64,000 nucleotides of DNA, from the NCBI GenBank assembly GCA_030278955.1, contig JAOANR010000010.1, positions 23,838,444 through 23,902,443 of the forward strand. The letters are read 5' to 3'. The notes under the pieces were generated by a model. The model was not told where the DNA came from. It saw nothing but the letters and a program-made list of their open reading frames with translations, and made no database searches. Position numbers and translations under genes: made by a program. Below are positions 11,069 to 22,715 of this stretch, piece after piece (the stretch's first letter is position 1; every line of letters starts with the position of its first letter). The stretch is from Hygrophila difformis (Eukaryota > Streptophyta > Magnoliopsida > Lamiales > Acanthaceae).

Positions 11069-13829
11069 TGTAACACCCCGGATTTGATAACCCAGGCCGA
11101 GGTGTCACCGCCGCATCCCCCTAGCAAGACACGGCTTCCCGAGCTCGCTAAGGAAATGCAAGGCTTGTGGGTATGTAAAAGATTTAAAACATTTCAAGAT
11201 ATAGTCCGGAAATTTATAATACGTAATACGATAGTAGTAATCATCATGCGCGAAAAGTAAATAGAGTAAATGCAGCGGAAAGTAAATCACGGCCAACATG
11301 GCCAAATCCTCGGGTTTAACAGACCCGGTAAAAACAGTACTATGATGCAGAAAGCGAAAATGTTCATAAATAATTCCCCCCAAGTGCATGCGTATGCGTC
11401 ACTCGACATACTCTGTAAAAGAAAAATGACAACGGTTGTCAGTATAAAAATATACTGAGTAAGTTAATCCCTAACTACAAATAAAAGGGGTTACAAGTGT
11501 TTAAACTAAAGATTTCGCTTACCGTACGAGAATTTAAAAATACATGATTTATTAGCAGCGGAAAATCATGATTAAAGAACTTAATTTAAAAAGCGAAATT
11601 TAAAGCATAATTTAAGATGCATAAATTTTAAATACATAATTAAAGACAGGATAATTACGATTTAAGCATAATGAAACACTCACACGAGTCTTTTACTTTT
11701 CATCCTGTAAACTAAGAAGAGGACACCATACCGGGAGATCACTAACGAGGCAATCTCAACATAGGACCACTAACGAGGCAGTCCAAACAATGGGAGACCA
11801 CTAACGAGGCAGTCTCAAAGATAGTAGGACCACTAACGAGGCGATCCAAAAAGATAGCAGGACCACTAACGAGGCGATCCACAAATACAGCGCGCGAGAT
11901 CACTAACGAGGCAATCTCAGATAGTAAGGAGACCACTAACGAGGCAGTCTCAAAGATAATGATAGTATGAAGATCGGCTCAGCCTAGTGAATGGGATTTT
12001 TCGAAAGTTCGTATTTCAAAGTTATCAAATGATCGATATCGCGTTTTCATAGTTCGAGTTTTCTCAAGTTCGAAAAATCCTATTCGAGGCAGTTTACGCC
12101 TTTCTTAATTTAAAATTCGTCTTTTCTCCAAAAATTCTGAAATTTTTACAGTAATTCAAAAACACACACACGAACAACTTTCATGTTTTAAGTTTTGGGA
12201 AATAAGGTTCCGAAGTGAGTTGAAATTTGAGTTTATTGCAAAGAATAATTTATGTCTTGAAAACTGTTTTCGTCACAGTTTCGTGCAACGCCGATAAAAA
12301 ATTCATTTCAAAACCAATCGATGTGAAATGTTTACAGTAACTACACGACACATTAAGGAACAATTTTCATGTTTTAAGTTTTTGGAAATAATGAATTCTT
12401 GGTACTCAAAAATCGAGTGCAACTCACTGGATGCTCATGGCCCTTAAAACGAATTCAAAACAGTTCTAAAAACTTGGCCGTTTGACATATCAAATGAACA
12501 CCAAAATTCGTGAAATTTTGTAGGCATAATCTAGACACAATTATCTACAACTTTTGTTTAGAAATGCAAAGTTAAATTATTCGAAAAATGGGTGAAAAAC
12601 ATGCATCAAGTTGAATGAAGGAATCTGTCACAGAATTAAATTGTTCGGTTCGATACAGAAAGTTCATGGCGAAAATTGGGATAGCAAAACTTAATGTTAA
12701 CGGCTGAAATTTGGCCACAAGATAGATAAAGGTGTTAGGAACAACTTTTATGTTGAAAAGTTTTCGGTTTGAATTCCCGAAGGTCGAGTTTTTGGCGAGT
12801 CTTTAAAATTGGACGAAAATAGGGTTTTTGAAAACCGATTTTTGTTACAAGCCTATATCTCGAGATTTAAACAACAAACAACCACGAAAATTTGTGAGTA
12901 AGGTTTTAACTTACCTAGGATGATGATAGGGTCGCTGGATTGGGTTTCCGGACGTCCTAGGGTCGCGACGAACGGCCAACTTCTCCGATCGCTTTTTGTT
13001 CGTTTTCCGACGGAGAATCGTGGTAAGGAAATAGTGTTAGAATTCGAGTTTCTCAGACTTATGGACGAATTGAAACTTTGTACAATAGCTTACCAAGAGT
13101 CTAGAGGGCAGGGCTTGGTTCCTTTCGCCTTGCCGTCGCCGGAATTCTTGCCGGAAAGTGAGTTCGGAGAGGTTTCGACTTGGAGAGGAGTTTTGGAGGT
13201 GTTTAGGGTTAGGTTTTCTGAGAGTGAGGGGGAGGGGCGCCCCAAATCTGATCTTATGCCCTTCCCCATTGTTGTGATCGACTTGCCATTGATGGAGGTC
13301 GGATTTTTGGCAAGAAAATCGCCATGGAAGGAAAGTTTACACCTCCTGCACCTCTGGCGCGCTGGTGGCACGCACATAGGCCTTTGTGCGCGCGGAGCAC
13401 GCGTGACCTTCCCTGGGGGCGCGACGCCCTTGGCCACGCGGTGGCCGCGCGGCGGCGCGCGGGCAGCGCGGGCCGGCCGGACCGGCCGGTTCGGCGGTCC
13501 GCGTGTTCCGTCGGGTCTTCCCTTGCTTTCCCCTATCGGTTTTCTACGTGTTAGCTCGATTCCCTGGGTCGTCTTCGTTGCGGAATCTTCTCCTTAATCT
13601 TGTTACGAGTCCGGCTTATCGCTCGCAACATTTTGGGGTCCTACTTAGCCTAGTCTAAATTGGTTCCAACATCTCCTATCGTCCTTGTGATCTAATTCGT
13701 GATGTATTTTGTGATTTATTTCGTGACTGAACTTAGAAATTAGTTCTAAGCTGCCTACGTACCCTGTGAAGGGATCAAGTCATGACGTAGTTCAAAACAA
13801 TTTGAATTTGTTTTTCCTCGGGTGTTACA
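11069..13829 (-). repeat. 5' LTR of element A
   Basis: This 2,761-bp LTR is paired with 2748-5507 and offset by 8,321 bases. It carries the promoter side of the element. It includes the GC-rich patch (about 13356-13505), an intact splice-donor consensus TAG|GTAAGTT on the minus strand (intron side from 12914 downward), and the hairpin array. Differences from the 3' LTR are mostly single substitutions spread along its length. Confidence 0.95.
11735..11951 (-). repeat. Array of seven covarying hairpins in the 5' LTR of element A
   Basis: The second copy of the array at 3414-3630 appears identical to it by eye. The seven CACTAACGAGGC cores with paired arms keep the same spacing. Confidence 0.85.
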
Positions 13830-13834
13830 ATTTC
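13830..13834. repeat. Target-site duplication ATTTC, right copy (element A)
   Basis: ATTTC directly follows the TGTTACA terminus and matches 2743-2747. Confidence 0.95.
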
Positions 13835-15447
13835 CAGCATCAACCTCTTCAGGGGTTGAATTTCTATCAATAACTTGTTCAGGTGTTTGATCATTTATTA
13901 AACTTTCACCTTTTTGTATAATCCTTTTTCTTGAATTTTTATTCTTGGAACCCAAAGGCCTACCACGCTTCAGGCGTGCAGTAGGTTCATTTGCATTTGG
14001 TATTTGTCATTCTGGGACATTTATTCTAACCGGTGCATTTGCTGCTTGAATATATGATTTAGTAAATTTTGCAGCACCATTGAATACATCAGGCAACTCA
14101 TTTGCAATTTCCTGTAAATGCACAATTCTTTGAACTTCAAGTTCACATTGTCTTGTACGAGGGTCAATGAGATCGAATGGACTTTTCCAAGATATTTCCT
14201 TTTTTCAATTGATCTTTTCCCCCCTAATGTCGTGAATTGAGTTTCATCAAAATGACAGTCTGCAAATCTTGCAGTAAATAGATCACCCGTTGTTGGCTCA
14301 AGATATTTAATAATTGATGGTAATTCATACCCAACATAGATGACCAACCTTCTTTGAGGTCCCAATTTAGTGCGTTGGGGTGGCGCAATTGGCACATAAA
14401 CCGCACACCCAAAAATTCGTAAGTGGGATATATTGGGCTCTTTCCCAGATACAATTTGTACAGGGGAGTAACAATTATAACTTTCGGCCGTATTTCTGTA
14501 TCTAGTACGGCGTGTCCCTAAGTAGATACAAGGAGCTTAGATCTCATCAATGATGGTCTAGCAATTAATTATAACCGTTTAATGAGCGATTCAACAAGGC
14601 CATTTTGTATATGCACATAAGGAACATGATGTTCCACTGTGATTCCAATTGACATGCAGTAGTCATCAAATGCATGTGATGCATATTCTCCAGCATTATC
14701 AAGGCAAATTTTCTTTATTGGATTATCCAAAAATTGATCTTGCAATTTAATAATTTGTGCAAGTAATCTTGCAAATGCCATGTTGCGAGTTGATAATAAG
14801 CAAACGCGTGACCATCGTGATGATTCATCAATTAGCACAATAAAATACTTAAATGGTCCACATGGTGGATCTACATGCCCACATATATCGCTTTAAATTC
14901 TTTCAAAAAATGCAGGGGATTCAGTTCCCGCTTTGTTTGGAGATGGCCTTGTTATTAATTTGCCTTGGGAGCAAGCAGCACAAGTGAATTCATTTGAATT
15001 CAATATCCTTTGATTATTCAAGGAATGGCCATTTGAATTTTCAATTATTCGCCTCAGCATTATGCTGCAAGGATGTCCAAGCTGATCGTGCCAAGTAATA
15101 AAATTACTAGTAGACTTCAGGTCTATCACATGGTATGTTTCAGCGGCACTTAGCTTTGCATAGTATAAGCCAGATGATAATGATGATAATTTTTCTTTGA
15201 TGGATTTCTTTCCATTAACAATTTGAGTAACCAAAAGATAGTCAATATTTTCCACATTTATTGTTTCAATGTGATACCCATTCTTCTGAATATCATGAAA
15301 GCTTAACAAACTTCTTTGAGCCTTCGTCGAGAATAGGGCATTTTCAATCACTATTTTTGTCCCTTTTAGGAGAAAGATGATAGCTCTTCCAGAGCCTTGA
15401 ATCACATTTGAAATACCACCAATAGTGCTAACTGTAGTTTTTCTCAT
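13835..15447 (-). pseudogene. Ty1/copia integrase and pre-integrase region, decayed (5' half)
   Basis: This continues the copia polyprotein split by element A. The listed strand is coding and the gene reads from 15447 down. At 14893-15447 is the end of protease and the GAG-pre-integrase zinc region (STKAQRSLLSFHDIQKNGYH, WHDQLGHPC, CAACSQGKL). At 14569-14838 lies the integrase core (LDNAGEY, VHIQNGLVESLIKRL). At 14021-14454 is the downstream integrase part (PIAPPQRTKLGPQRRLVIYV, ARFADCHFDE). At 13835-13955 lies the linker to RT. Stops and frame changes separate these pieces, and part of the integrase between 14454 and 14569 is scrambled. No gag, PBS or 5' LTR is found upstream, so the element is 5'-truncated near 15450. 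Confidence 0.83.
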
Positions 15448-17257
15448 CTTCAGGTGAGAAAATAAACAGCTAAGGAATTTGATATATACCTGCTCCTCGT
15501 TTGTTGGAGTTGTCTAAACTACTTTATTGGTAAGCCCTTTGAGGCCCTAAAACAAATCAAATCAATTAAGATGGAAGATGTGGACATGAAACATAAATTC
15601 TTATCAAAGTTCACATTGTTGCCCAAAATGGATCCTAGTGAACTGTTCGAAGTGCAGGATTCATACAAACAAACAAAGCCAAGAGTGTAGTATGGAGAAA
15701 CATATAAAACTTAGGAACATGATTTGCGCCTTAAACTCGCACATTGCTCATATGCAGATTTTGGAATGGATCTTAGTTTCTCCATGAGCAATTCAATAAA
15801 TCGTGGCAGCTTCCTCATTGGTTTGTGGTGCTATAGAAATAATGAAAGAAAAAAAAGTCAATCAAGCATCAGAATATGATCAGCAAAAACTGTGAAACTC
15901 ACTTACAGTGAAATTAAATATAAAAGAAGAAAAAAAAGGCACTACACACATGTAGAATTCTACATATAGAGTGGAAAAAAATGAACAACTTACGTGGATA
16001 GGAAAGATAAGCGACAATAAATGCCTCAATAATACTCCTTATCAACTACCGAATGTATTAATTTAACATTATCGCCATGAAGTATCATTACTGATTAGTT
16101 GAGTAGATCCATTTAAGCCTCTTGATCTCTCTTTAATTTCCAATTTCATCAAATTTGACTATTTGAGTGAATGATTCTGCTCGGCAAAATCTAGCATTCA
16201 CCTCCTCTACCTTATTTATAACCATAAGCATAAACTCTATTTGCTTTATTGTCAAACCATACTACCAAAACTATAGAAGAAGAATGGTAGAAATCATTAG
16301 AACATTATGGACTGATCAATCATCAAATAGGTCTCATAGCATCGCAGGTTTTTCGGCTCAAGCATTTCTTCCAACATCTTCAAGGCATCATGAATGATAA
16401 TATCAAAACTAAAGTGCTTATTTATATTCTTGTTTTAACTTTCTTTTCATAACCCTCATGACCAAGGAACTAAGCAACAAATCCTCTTAAATTATACACA
16501 ACCACAAAAAAACTTCATTCGAAACACAAAATCCAGAAAAAAAATTAGATTACAAATGAAGGAGAGCACGTACACTGGACATTGACGATAATCTACCTTC
16601 GCTGCCTCTGTGATTCTCCCACCCATCACCTCCAGTGGTTGTTCTGCATTTTCCAACTTGAAATAATTGTTGTTCGCTCCTCATTGCCCAACTCCTTCAT
16701 TGAGGCCAGATATACATAATTTTAAAATGTGAAGGGGAAGATGAGTTATGCAAATGAAAGAAAAAAACCTATGTGAAAACAGGGTTAGGAAAAAGATATC
16801 TTCGTCTCTTCTGTGAGCGTTAGAATCTGGGTTGGAAAAACACCGACTTATTGTAGATCCTTAATTGACATTCTCTTTTAGACATACAATCCAGTGGAGA
16901 TCAAAGAAAGTGTAGATCCTTAATCGACATCAGTGGGTTGAGGAAATTTGAATATTTGAGATGTATTTTCCAAATTTGAATTGAAGTACCGAGAATTTTT
17001 TGAGTTTAGGAAGGAAACGGTGGCGGGAGTGAAATGTAATATTACTAGTTATAATAATATAAATAAAAAGAATTTATGTAGTGAAGGAGAACTACTGTTC
17101 CTAAGCACTGTTGCTAAGGGTTTTGTGAGAGAATTCACTATTCATTGAGATATCATTTTTATATATAGATAGATAGAGAAAATATAAATCTTGAAATTTT
17201 TCTGTCATAGAAACCACATATATGTACACCAAAGTTGAGCATTAAAGTAGGGTTGAT
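15448..17257. other. AT-rich stretch without recognisable gene
   Basis: No ORF here resembles a known family. Short AG/GT splice-like signals occur on the minus strand, so a decayed gene with introns cannot be excluded. A 21-base segment beginning TGTAGATCCTTAAT is repeated imperfectly at about 16851 and 16910. No copia 5' LTR is present. Confidence 0.4.
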
Positions 17258-18192
17258 TCATTCTCCAAAAAGGCTCTCCATAAGCCGACGCTTCAAATCT
17301 TTTTCTTCTGGCGATAAATGATCTTTTCCCAGTAATACATTCAACGTTTTGTGCTTCATCTTCAAATTTATTGCCTGTATCTTTTCGCGCTTAGCTCTAT
17401 TTTAGCTTGTGACACATTTCTCATCAACTTCAATTCATTGTCTCTGGTAATCGCAGTGCACGAAGTTCTGTAGCAAACTCATTAGCTACATTTTTGACAC
17501 CTTACATTTTCCTTTTGATTTCGCCATCTCTGCCATCAGGACAAGAAATGTTTGAAGATACAAAATACTACACATGTTCAGAAGTCTTCGATTTTTTGGA
17601 GCTTCCACCACTTTCTTCTTCATAATCTTCTTCGTTTTCATGACGAGAATGTGTTCTATCATTAGACAATGTCACAACCCACTTTGGACATTTAGACATA
17701 ATTTCATTAAACACAATAATGTCTTGAAATTTGCTTCCCCTTTCCAATGGCCTTTCAATGATTCGATGTTTCTTTCGTTGTGCTCATCCGGTCTTTCTTT
17801 CTAAGTTTGATGGTAGAACTCATGCACATGTGCCCATAGCGAGCCTCCCTATTGATTTTTTCCATATTTTTTTTATCCTCGTTTACAAAGATCCATGAAG
17901 ACATAAGTGCTACTTCTTCCTTCACACCCCAAACATTTTCACAGCCTCTTGATTTTTCTTAAATTTTGATATAGAAACATCTTGAGAAGTAGGGATTTAA
18001 TTGACATCGGGAGAAAGTGAAGGATTTTGATAATAGTGAGAGTTTTGTTCATACTCAAGGTTTAAACATGGTTGTGAATTCTGATATGGTTCAAAGTTTG
18101 AAAAATAATCAGGGGTTATCTTGTGTGTTTGGGTGATTTTGCGATGTTGAATAATTTTGGGAGTTGAACAAATTAAAGAAATTTGGATCCAT
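17258..18192 (-). pseudogene. Harbinger-associated Myb/NAM-type protein, decayed
   Basis: The reading starts at ATG 18192 (MDPNFFNLFNSQNY) and ends at TGA 17258. The Asn/Gln/Pro-rich N terminus is followed by broken pieces. These include EEVALMSSWIFVNEDKKN (a SANT/Myb-like start), RTHSRHENEEDYEEESGG with an SKKSKTSE tail, and a C terminus with LNVLLGKDHLSPEEKDLKRR. This order matches the small Myb-like proteins that accompany PIF/Harbinger transposases and the NAM-associated C-terminal domain. Several frameshifts and stops interrupt it. It probably marks an old PIF/Harbinger element; no terminal inverted repeats or DDE transposase were found nearby. Confidence 0.65.
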
Positions 18193-18689
18193 AACTCCAA
18201 AGAATGAAAAGGGAGAGAAGAAAATAAGTGTTTGTAATTTGTATAATAAAACATGTCAATATTGGGCTCTATTTATAGAGAGAAAAAATAATTTATATAC
18301 ATCAAAATTCTAAGTAATATAAATAAAAATAAATATAAAATCAAAATTAATATAAAATAAAAATTAATATACATAAAAACTAATATAAATTAACATTTAT
18401 TTCTCATCCAATCATATAATGCCACTTGTTTTGTATGATTGGATGCCCTCACATGACCTTGAGGATTGCCACCCAACCAAGGTCATGGAGGGTCATGGGT
18501 TTTAATTAATTTTTGCTTTATTTTTATTATTTTTTGTTTGTCCTTTTGTGATGACCCCATGGGGGAGCATTGATGGGATAGTCTTATTGAGATTCCGTAG
18601 ATGTCTTTTTCATCTTTTAATTATGTATATTGAGCTGTCCTATTGTCTTTTTATTTTCAATAATTCATTTCTTTATTGATTCATTATTT
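18193..18689. other. AT-rich non-coding stretch
   Basis: No gene is recognisable. The part at 18430-18500 contains the inverted words TGACCTTGAGG and CCAAGGTCA and may be upstream DNA of the Harbinger relic. The gypsy element D begins abruptly near 18690. Confidence 0.4.
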
Positions 18690-21600
18690 GTCTTCTTGTT
18701 TGACTTCGTATTCACCATCATGCCTCTTTTGATCGGCATATGTCTTTTGTCGATCTTGAGCGGCTTTCATCTTTAGTCGTATTTGCTCCATTATTCTTAT
18801 CGTTTCCTCGATTAGTTGCGTCCCTACAGGAATCGGATCTTCGCTCTTAGCCCAACAAAGTGCACTTCGACATTTCCTACCATATAGTGCCTCAAATGGG
18901 GCCATGCCAATACTAGCATGATAGCTATTATTATAGCTAAATTCTATAAGTGGTAGGTAATTTTCCCAACTACCCTTGAAATCCAAAACACAGGCTCTCA
19001 ACATGTCTTCAAGTGTCTGGATCGTCCTTTCAGTTTGGCCGTCGGTTGTTGGATGAAGTGTTATGCTCATTTTTATTTTTGTTCCGAAAGCCTGTTGGAG
19101 TTTTGTCCAAAATGTAGAGACAAACGACTATCTCTATCCGAGACGATATCTTGAGGAATTTCATGCCTTCGGACCACATTCTCAATGTAAGATCTTGCCA
19201 ACTGATCCATACTCCATGTTTCTTTCATCGGTATGAATATGGCTGCTTTAGTTAATCGATCAACGATTACCCAGATCTTATCATTGCCTTTTGGTGTTTT
19301 TGGGAATCCTGACACAAAGTCCATAGAAATGCTATCCCATTTCCATTCTGGAACTTATAGTGGTTTTACCAACCCAAGTGGTTTTCTTCGGTCAGCTTTG
19401 ACCTTTTGGCACGTCGGACACTTTTCCACGAATTCCGCTACCTCTCGCTTCATTCGTGGCCACCAAAAGACTTTACTTAAGCCCTTGTATAACTTATCCC
19501 CACCAGGATGCACAGAATACGGAGTTTCGTGCCCTTCTTCTAATATGCGCCTTTTAAGATCCTCGCAGGCCTTTGGCACGCACCATCGACCCTTAAATCG
19601 GATAGTGCCATCTTCGTGGATTTGGAAACCTGTAGCTCCACCATGAGCTATTTTTTTCTTAATCCTTTCTAATTTGACATCACCGGGTTGTCCATTTCGA
19701 ATCTCGTCAAATATAGTCGGTTGTATAACTTGTACTGTCATGGCATGAATATGTTGAGCAGATGTACCTTTATGTACCAATTCAATACCTAACCGAGCCA
19801 ATTCCATATATAATGCTGGTGGCAAGATTCGTGTATTATCTAATGCTCTTTTCTTTCGACTTAGTGCATCGGCCACTTTATTATCTTTACCCTCATGATA
19901 GGTGATACCTAAGTCGTAGTCCTTCATAAACTCCAACCACCGTCTCTGTCGCATGTTGAGCTCTTTTTGAGTGTAGATATACTTCAAACTCTTATGGTAT
20001 GTGTATATATTACACCTCCGTCCGTACAGGTAATGCCTCCATATTTTTAGGGCGAAGACAACTGCAGCTAATTCTAAATCATAAGTGGGGTAATTCTCTT
20101 CATTGGCTTTAATTTTCGAGAAGAATATGCTATAACCTTCCCTTCTTGCATTAGCACGCATCCCAAGCCAAATTTGGAAGCGTCGCTATAATTTCAAAAT
20201 CGCCATCTTCAGTGGGTAAGGTTAGTATTAGTGTCGTGGTCAACTTTTCTTTCAAAGTTTGGAATGCAATTTCGCATTCAGGGGTCCATATCACTTTTGA
20301 TCCCTTCTTAAGATTCTGCGTTAAGGGCCGTGCAATTTTTTAGAAATCCTAACAAATCACCTGTAATAGCCAGCTAGACCGAGAAAACTCCTTATCTCTG
20401 TTTGCGAAGTTGGTACAGGCCAGTCTTTTACTGCGGATACCTTGGCCGGGTCAACTAAAATTCCTTCGGCCGAGACGATACAACCAAGGAATGCGACCTT
20501 GTCTAGCCAGAAATCACATTTTGACAATTTAGCGTAGAACTTGTGATTCCTCAGAGTTTGCAATACTTGATGTAGATGTTGCTCATGCCTCTCCTTATCT
20601 TTAGAATACACCAATATGTCGTCAATGAAGACTACTATGCATTTATCCAACAGTTCTCGAAAAACATTATTCATGAGACTCATGAATACTGTTGGGGCGT
20701 TGGTCAGTCCAAACGACATCACGATGAACTCGTAATGTCCATACCGTGTTCTAAATGCCGTTTTTGGTATATCTTCTTTGGCTATCCTTAGCTGATGATA
20801 TCCAGACCTTAGATCAATCTTTGAAAACACCTTTGCTCCCTTTAGTTGATCAAATAAGTCATCTATTCGTGGTAAGGGATATTTATTCTTGATGGTCACT
20901 TGGTTAAGACCTCTGTAATCGATACAGAGTCTTAATCCTCCATCTTTCTTTCATACAAATGGTACAGGTGCTCCCCATGGAGATGTACTAGGACGAATGT
21001 ACCTTTTTTCTAAAAGGTCTTCAAGTTGCTCCCGTAACTCGTTCATCTCTGCTGGTGCCATCCGGTATGGAGCTTTTGATACAGGTTCGGTAACCAGAAC
21101 CAAATCAATCGTGAATTCTATCTCACGTTCGGGTGGCATTCCCGGAATATCATCTGGGAATACATCAGGATACTCACATGCTACTGGGATATCATTTATG
21201 TCTATCTCTTCTTCTTGAAGGTTCTTAAGGTAGCAAAGGTAGTGGGGATTTCCTTTTCTCACCAATGTTGCAACTGCACCCTTGACACAATCTTCGTGGT
21301 TGGCTTCTTTGGCTCAACATAGAAAGACACACGCTTCCTATTATCCCCATAAATTGTTATCTTTTGCTGAGAACAATTGATATTGGCTTGGTAACGCGTT
21401 AGCCACTCCATTCCTAAGATAACATCAAAATCTCGTAATTCAAATTCTACTAGACTTGCAAGGAACTCGGCATCACAGATACGAATGGGAACTTTTCCGT
21501 GACGCTTTGAGCAGCTAAATGTTGTTCCGTTGGGCAACGAGATTCTTAGAGTTATCCCCTGAGGGTTATCGAGTCCCAACTCGGGCAATTTACTACGAGA

Positions 21601-21720
21601 TATGAACGAACATGTAGCTCCAGAATCAAACAGAATGCGCACTTTATAACCTTTAATTTCAAAAGTACCTTCGATCACATCTCCAGCACCCGGTGTGTCA
21701 GCTTGATTTACCATGTTCAA
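18690..21720 (-). pseudogene. pol: Gypsy protease, RT, RNase H and partial integrase (element D)
   Basis: Minus-strand frames read a chromovirus pol in consecutive pieces. Protease (LFDSGATCSFIS) is in 21259-21720 and the RT N terminus ([21 protein letters not shown]) in 20951-21265. RT with [10 protein letters not shown] is in 20357-20899, RNase H ([20 protein letters not shown]) and the integrase zinc domain ([11 protein letters not shown]...CPTCQKVK) in 19355-20161. The integrase core lies in 18684-19324. Frame changes occur near 20160, 20350, 20945 and 19340, and one lies within the integrase core near 19125. After YADQKRHDGEYEV the coding ends, so GPY and chromodomain parts are missing. 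It is older and more decayed than the pol of element A. Confidence 0.87.
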
Positions 21721-22710
21721 CCTTCCTTGATTTGGCCCACTATATTCTGTGGGTTTCTACCAGCTGTCCTTTGATTGTTGGGAAATGAAGGTCGTTGTCC
21801 TTGATTATTTCCACCAATGTGGGGTCCTTGGGGACAATAATCCTCCTTTCGTAAGTCTGCTCGAATTCGGCTAGGATCGAGTCTTATGCGACAGTCCACC
21901 GCCTTGTGTCCCTTCATTCCACAGCGATAACATTCATCATCTTGAGGGCACTGTTGCATAGTGTGCTTCTTATTACAGCGACAGCACGGGGTTGGTATTG
22001 GTTCCCCGTTCCGATTGGTGCGAAACACCGAACTATTCCAGTTATTCTTTTGGAAATTCCTCCTTTGGTTTGGATGATTATCCTTACTCTCTTCAATTTT
22101 CCTCTTTCCCTTGTCATGTGGTGCAGATTTGGAGCTTTCTCCTTTATGCTGTGTCCTTCTACCATCTCGACCGTCATAGCTCGATTATAGACTTTTTGCA
22201 AGCTAGTGAATTGTTTCCCTCCAAATGCCTTTCTTATGTTTTTATTCAAGCCAAGCTCAAATTTTTGGGCTTTAATTTGCTCAGTTGCCACCAAGATGGG
22301 GCGAATCTCAAGAGTTCTGTAAACTTAGCATAGTATTGCTGAACAGACCGATTACCCTATTGAACATAAATGAATTCTCCATACTTGGCATTTTTAAGGC
22401 TAAGTGGATAAAACAGTTCCCTCAAGCTTTTCTGAAACTCTTCCCAAGTTACTTGGCGGTTCTCTTGTGACCTCCACCAAGTATTTGCAATGCCAGTTAG
22501 GAAAAAGGTAGCCACTCCCACCTTTCTTTCATCTGGACACTCAACTGCTTCGAGCAATTTCTCCAACGACTCAATCCAACCTTCCATCTTGGCAGGATCT
22601 TCTTGTCCAGCATATCGAGGCGGTTGAAACTTATTAACGGCAACAATAAAATCTCATTGGGTTTCTCCCTGGCTTTCTCTTTTCTCCGCCTGTTGCTGAA
22701 CTACTGCTCC
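21717..22710 (-). pseudogene. gag: gag of element D, main part
   Basis: The piece nearest 22710 reads QQQAEKRESQGETQ, then FQPPRYAGQEDPAKMEGW, ESLEKLLEAVECPDE and NTWWRSQENRQVTWEEF, which are typical gypsy gag. It continues through FTELLRFAPILV to the CCHC knuckle CYRCGMKGHKAVDC at about 21920. Stops at about 22655 and 22355 and a frame change near 22030 break it. Its N terminus lies on the far side of element B, starting at ATG 37968 (MAEDDNRQQRIEQLL). Confidence 0.82.
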
Positions 22711-22715
22711 AAGGG
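22711..22715. repeat. Target-site duplication AAGGG, left copy (element B)
   Basis: AAGGG precedes the TGTAATACCCG terminus of element B and is repeated at 37915-37919. Confidence 0.93.

Larger units (their letters stand above)
2748..13829 (-). mobile_element. Full-length Ty3/gypsy chromovirus (element A, Tekay/Del-like)
   Basis: This is a complete 11,082-bp LTR retrotransposon transcribed from the minus strand. In element order: 5' LTR (11069-13829), tRNA-Met-i-type primer-binding site (11052-11065), extra coiled-coil ORF (10018-10734), truncated gag (9342-9857), a long pol ORF ending in a chromodomain (5530-9291), polypurine tract (5508-5520) and 3' LTR (2748-5507). Both ends are TG...CA and are flanked by ATTTC. 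The LTRs differ at about two dozen sites and one indel by eye (about 0.8-0.9%), so the insertion is recent. Pol order, C-terminal chromodomain, very long LTRs and PBS type all suggest the Tekay/Del chromovirus lineage. It sits inside a copia pol gene. Confidence 0.93.

Noticed and set aside
12920..13597. ORF of 225 codons in the 5' LTR of element A (and shorter version 4599-4955)
   Set aside because: It lies in the LTR on the strand opposite to the element, owes its length to the GC-rich patch and is broken in the other LTR.
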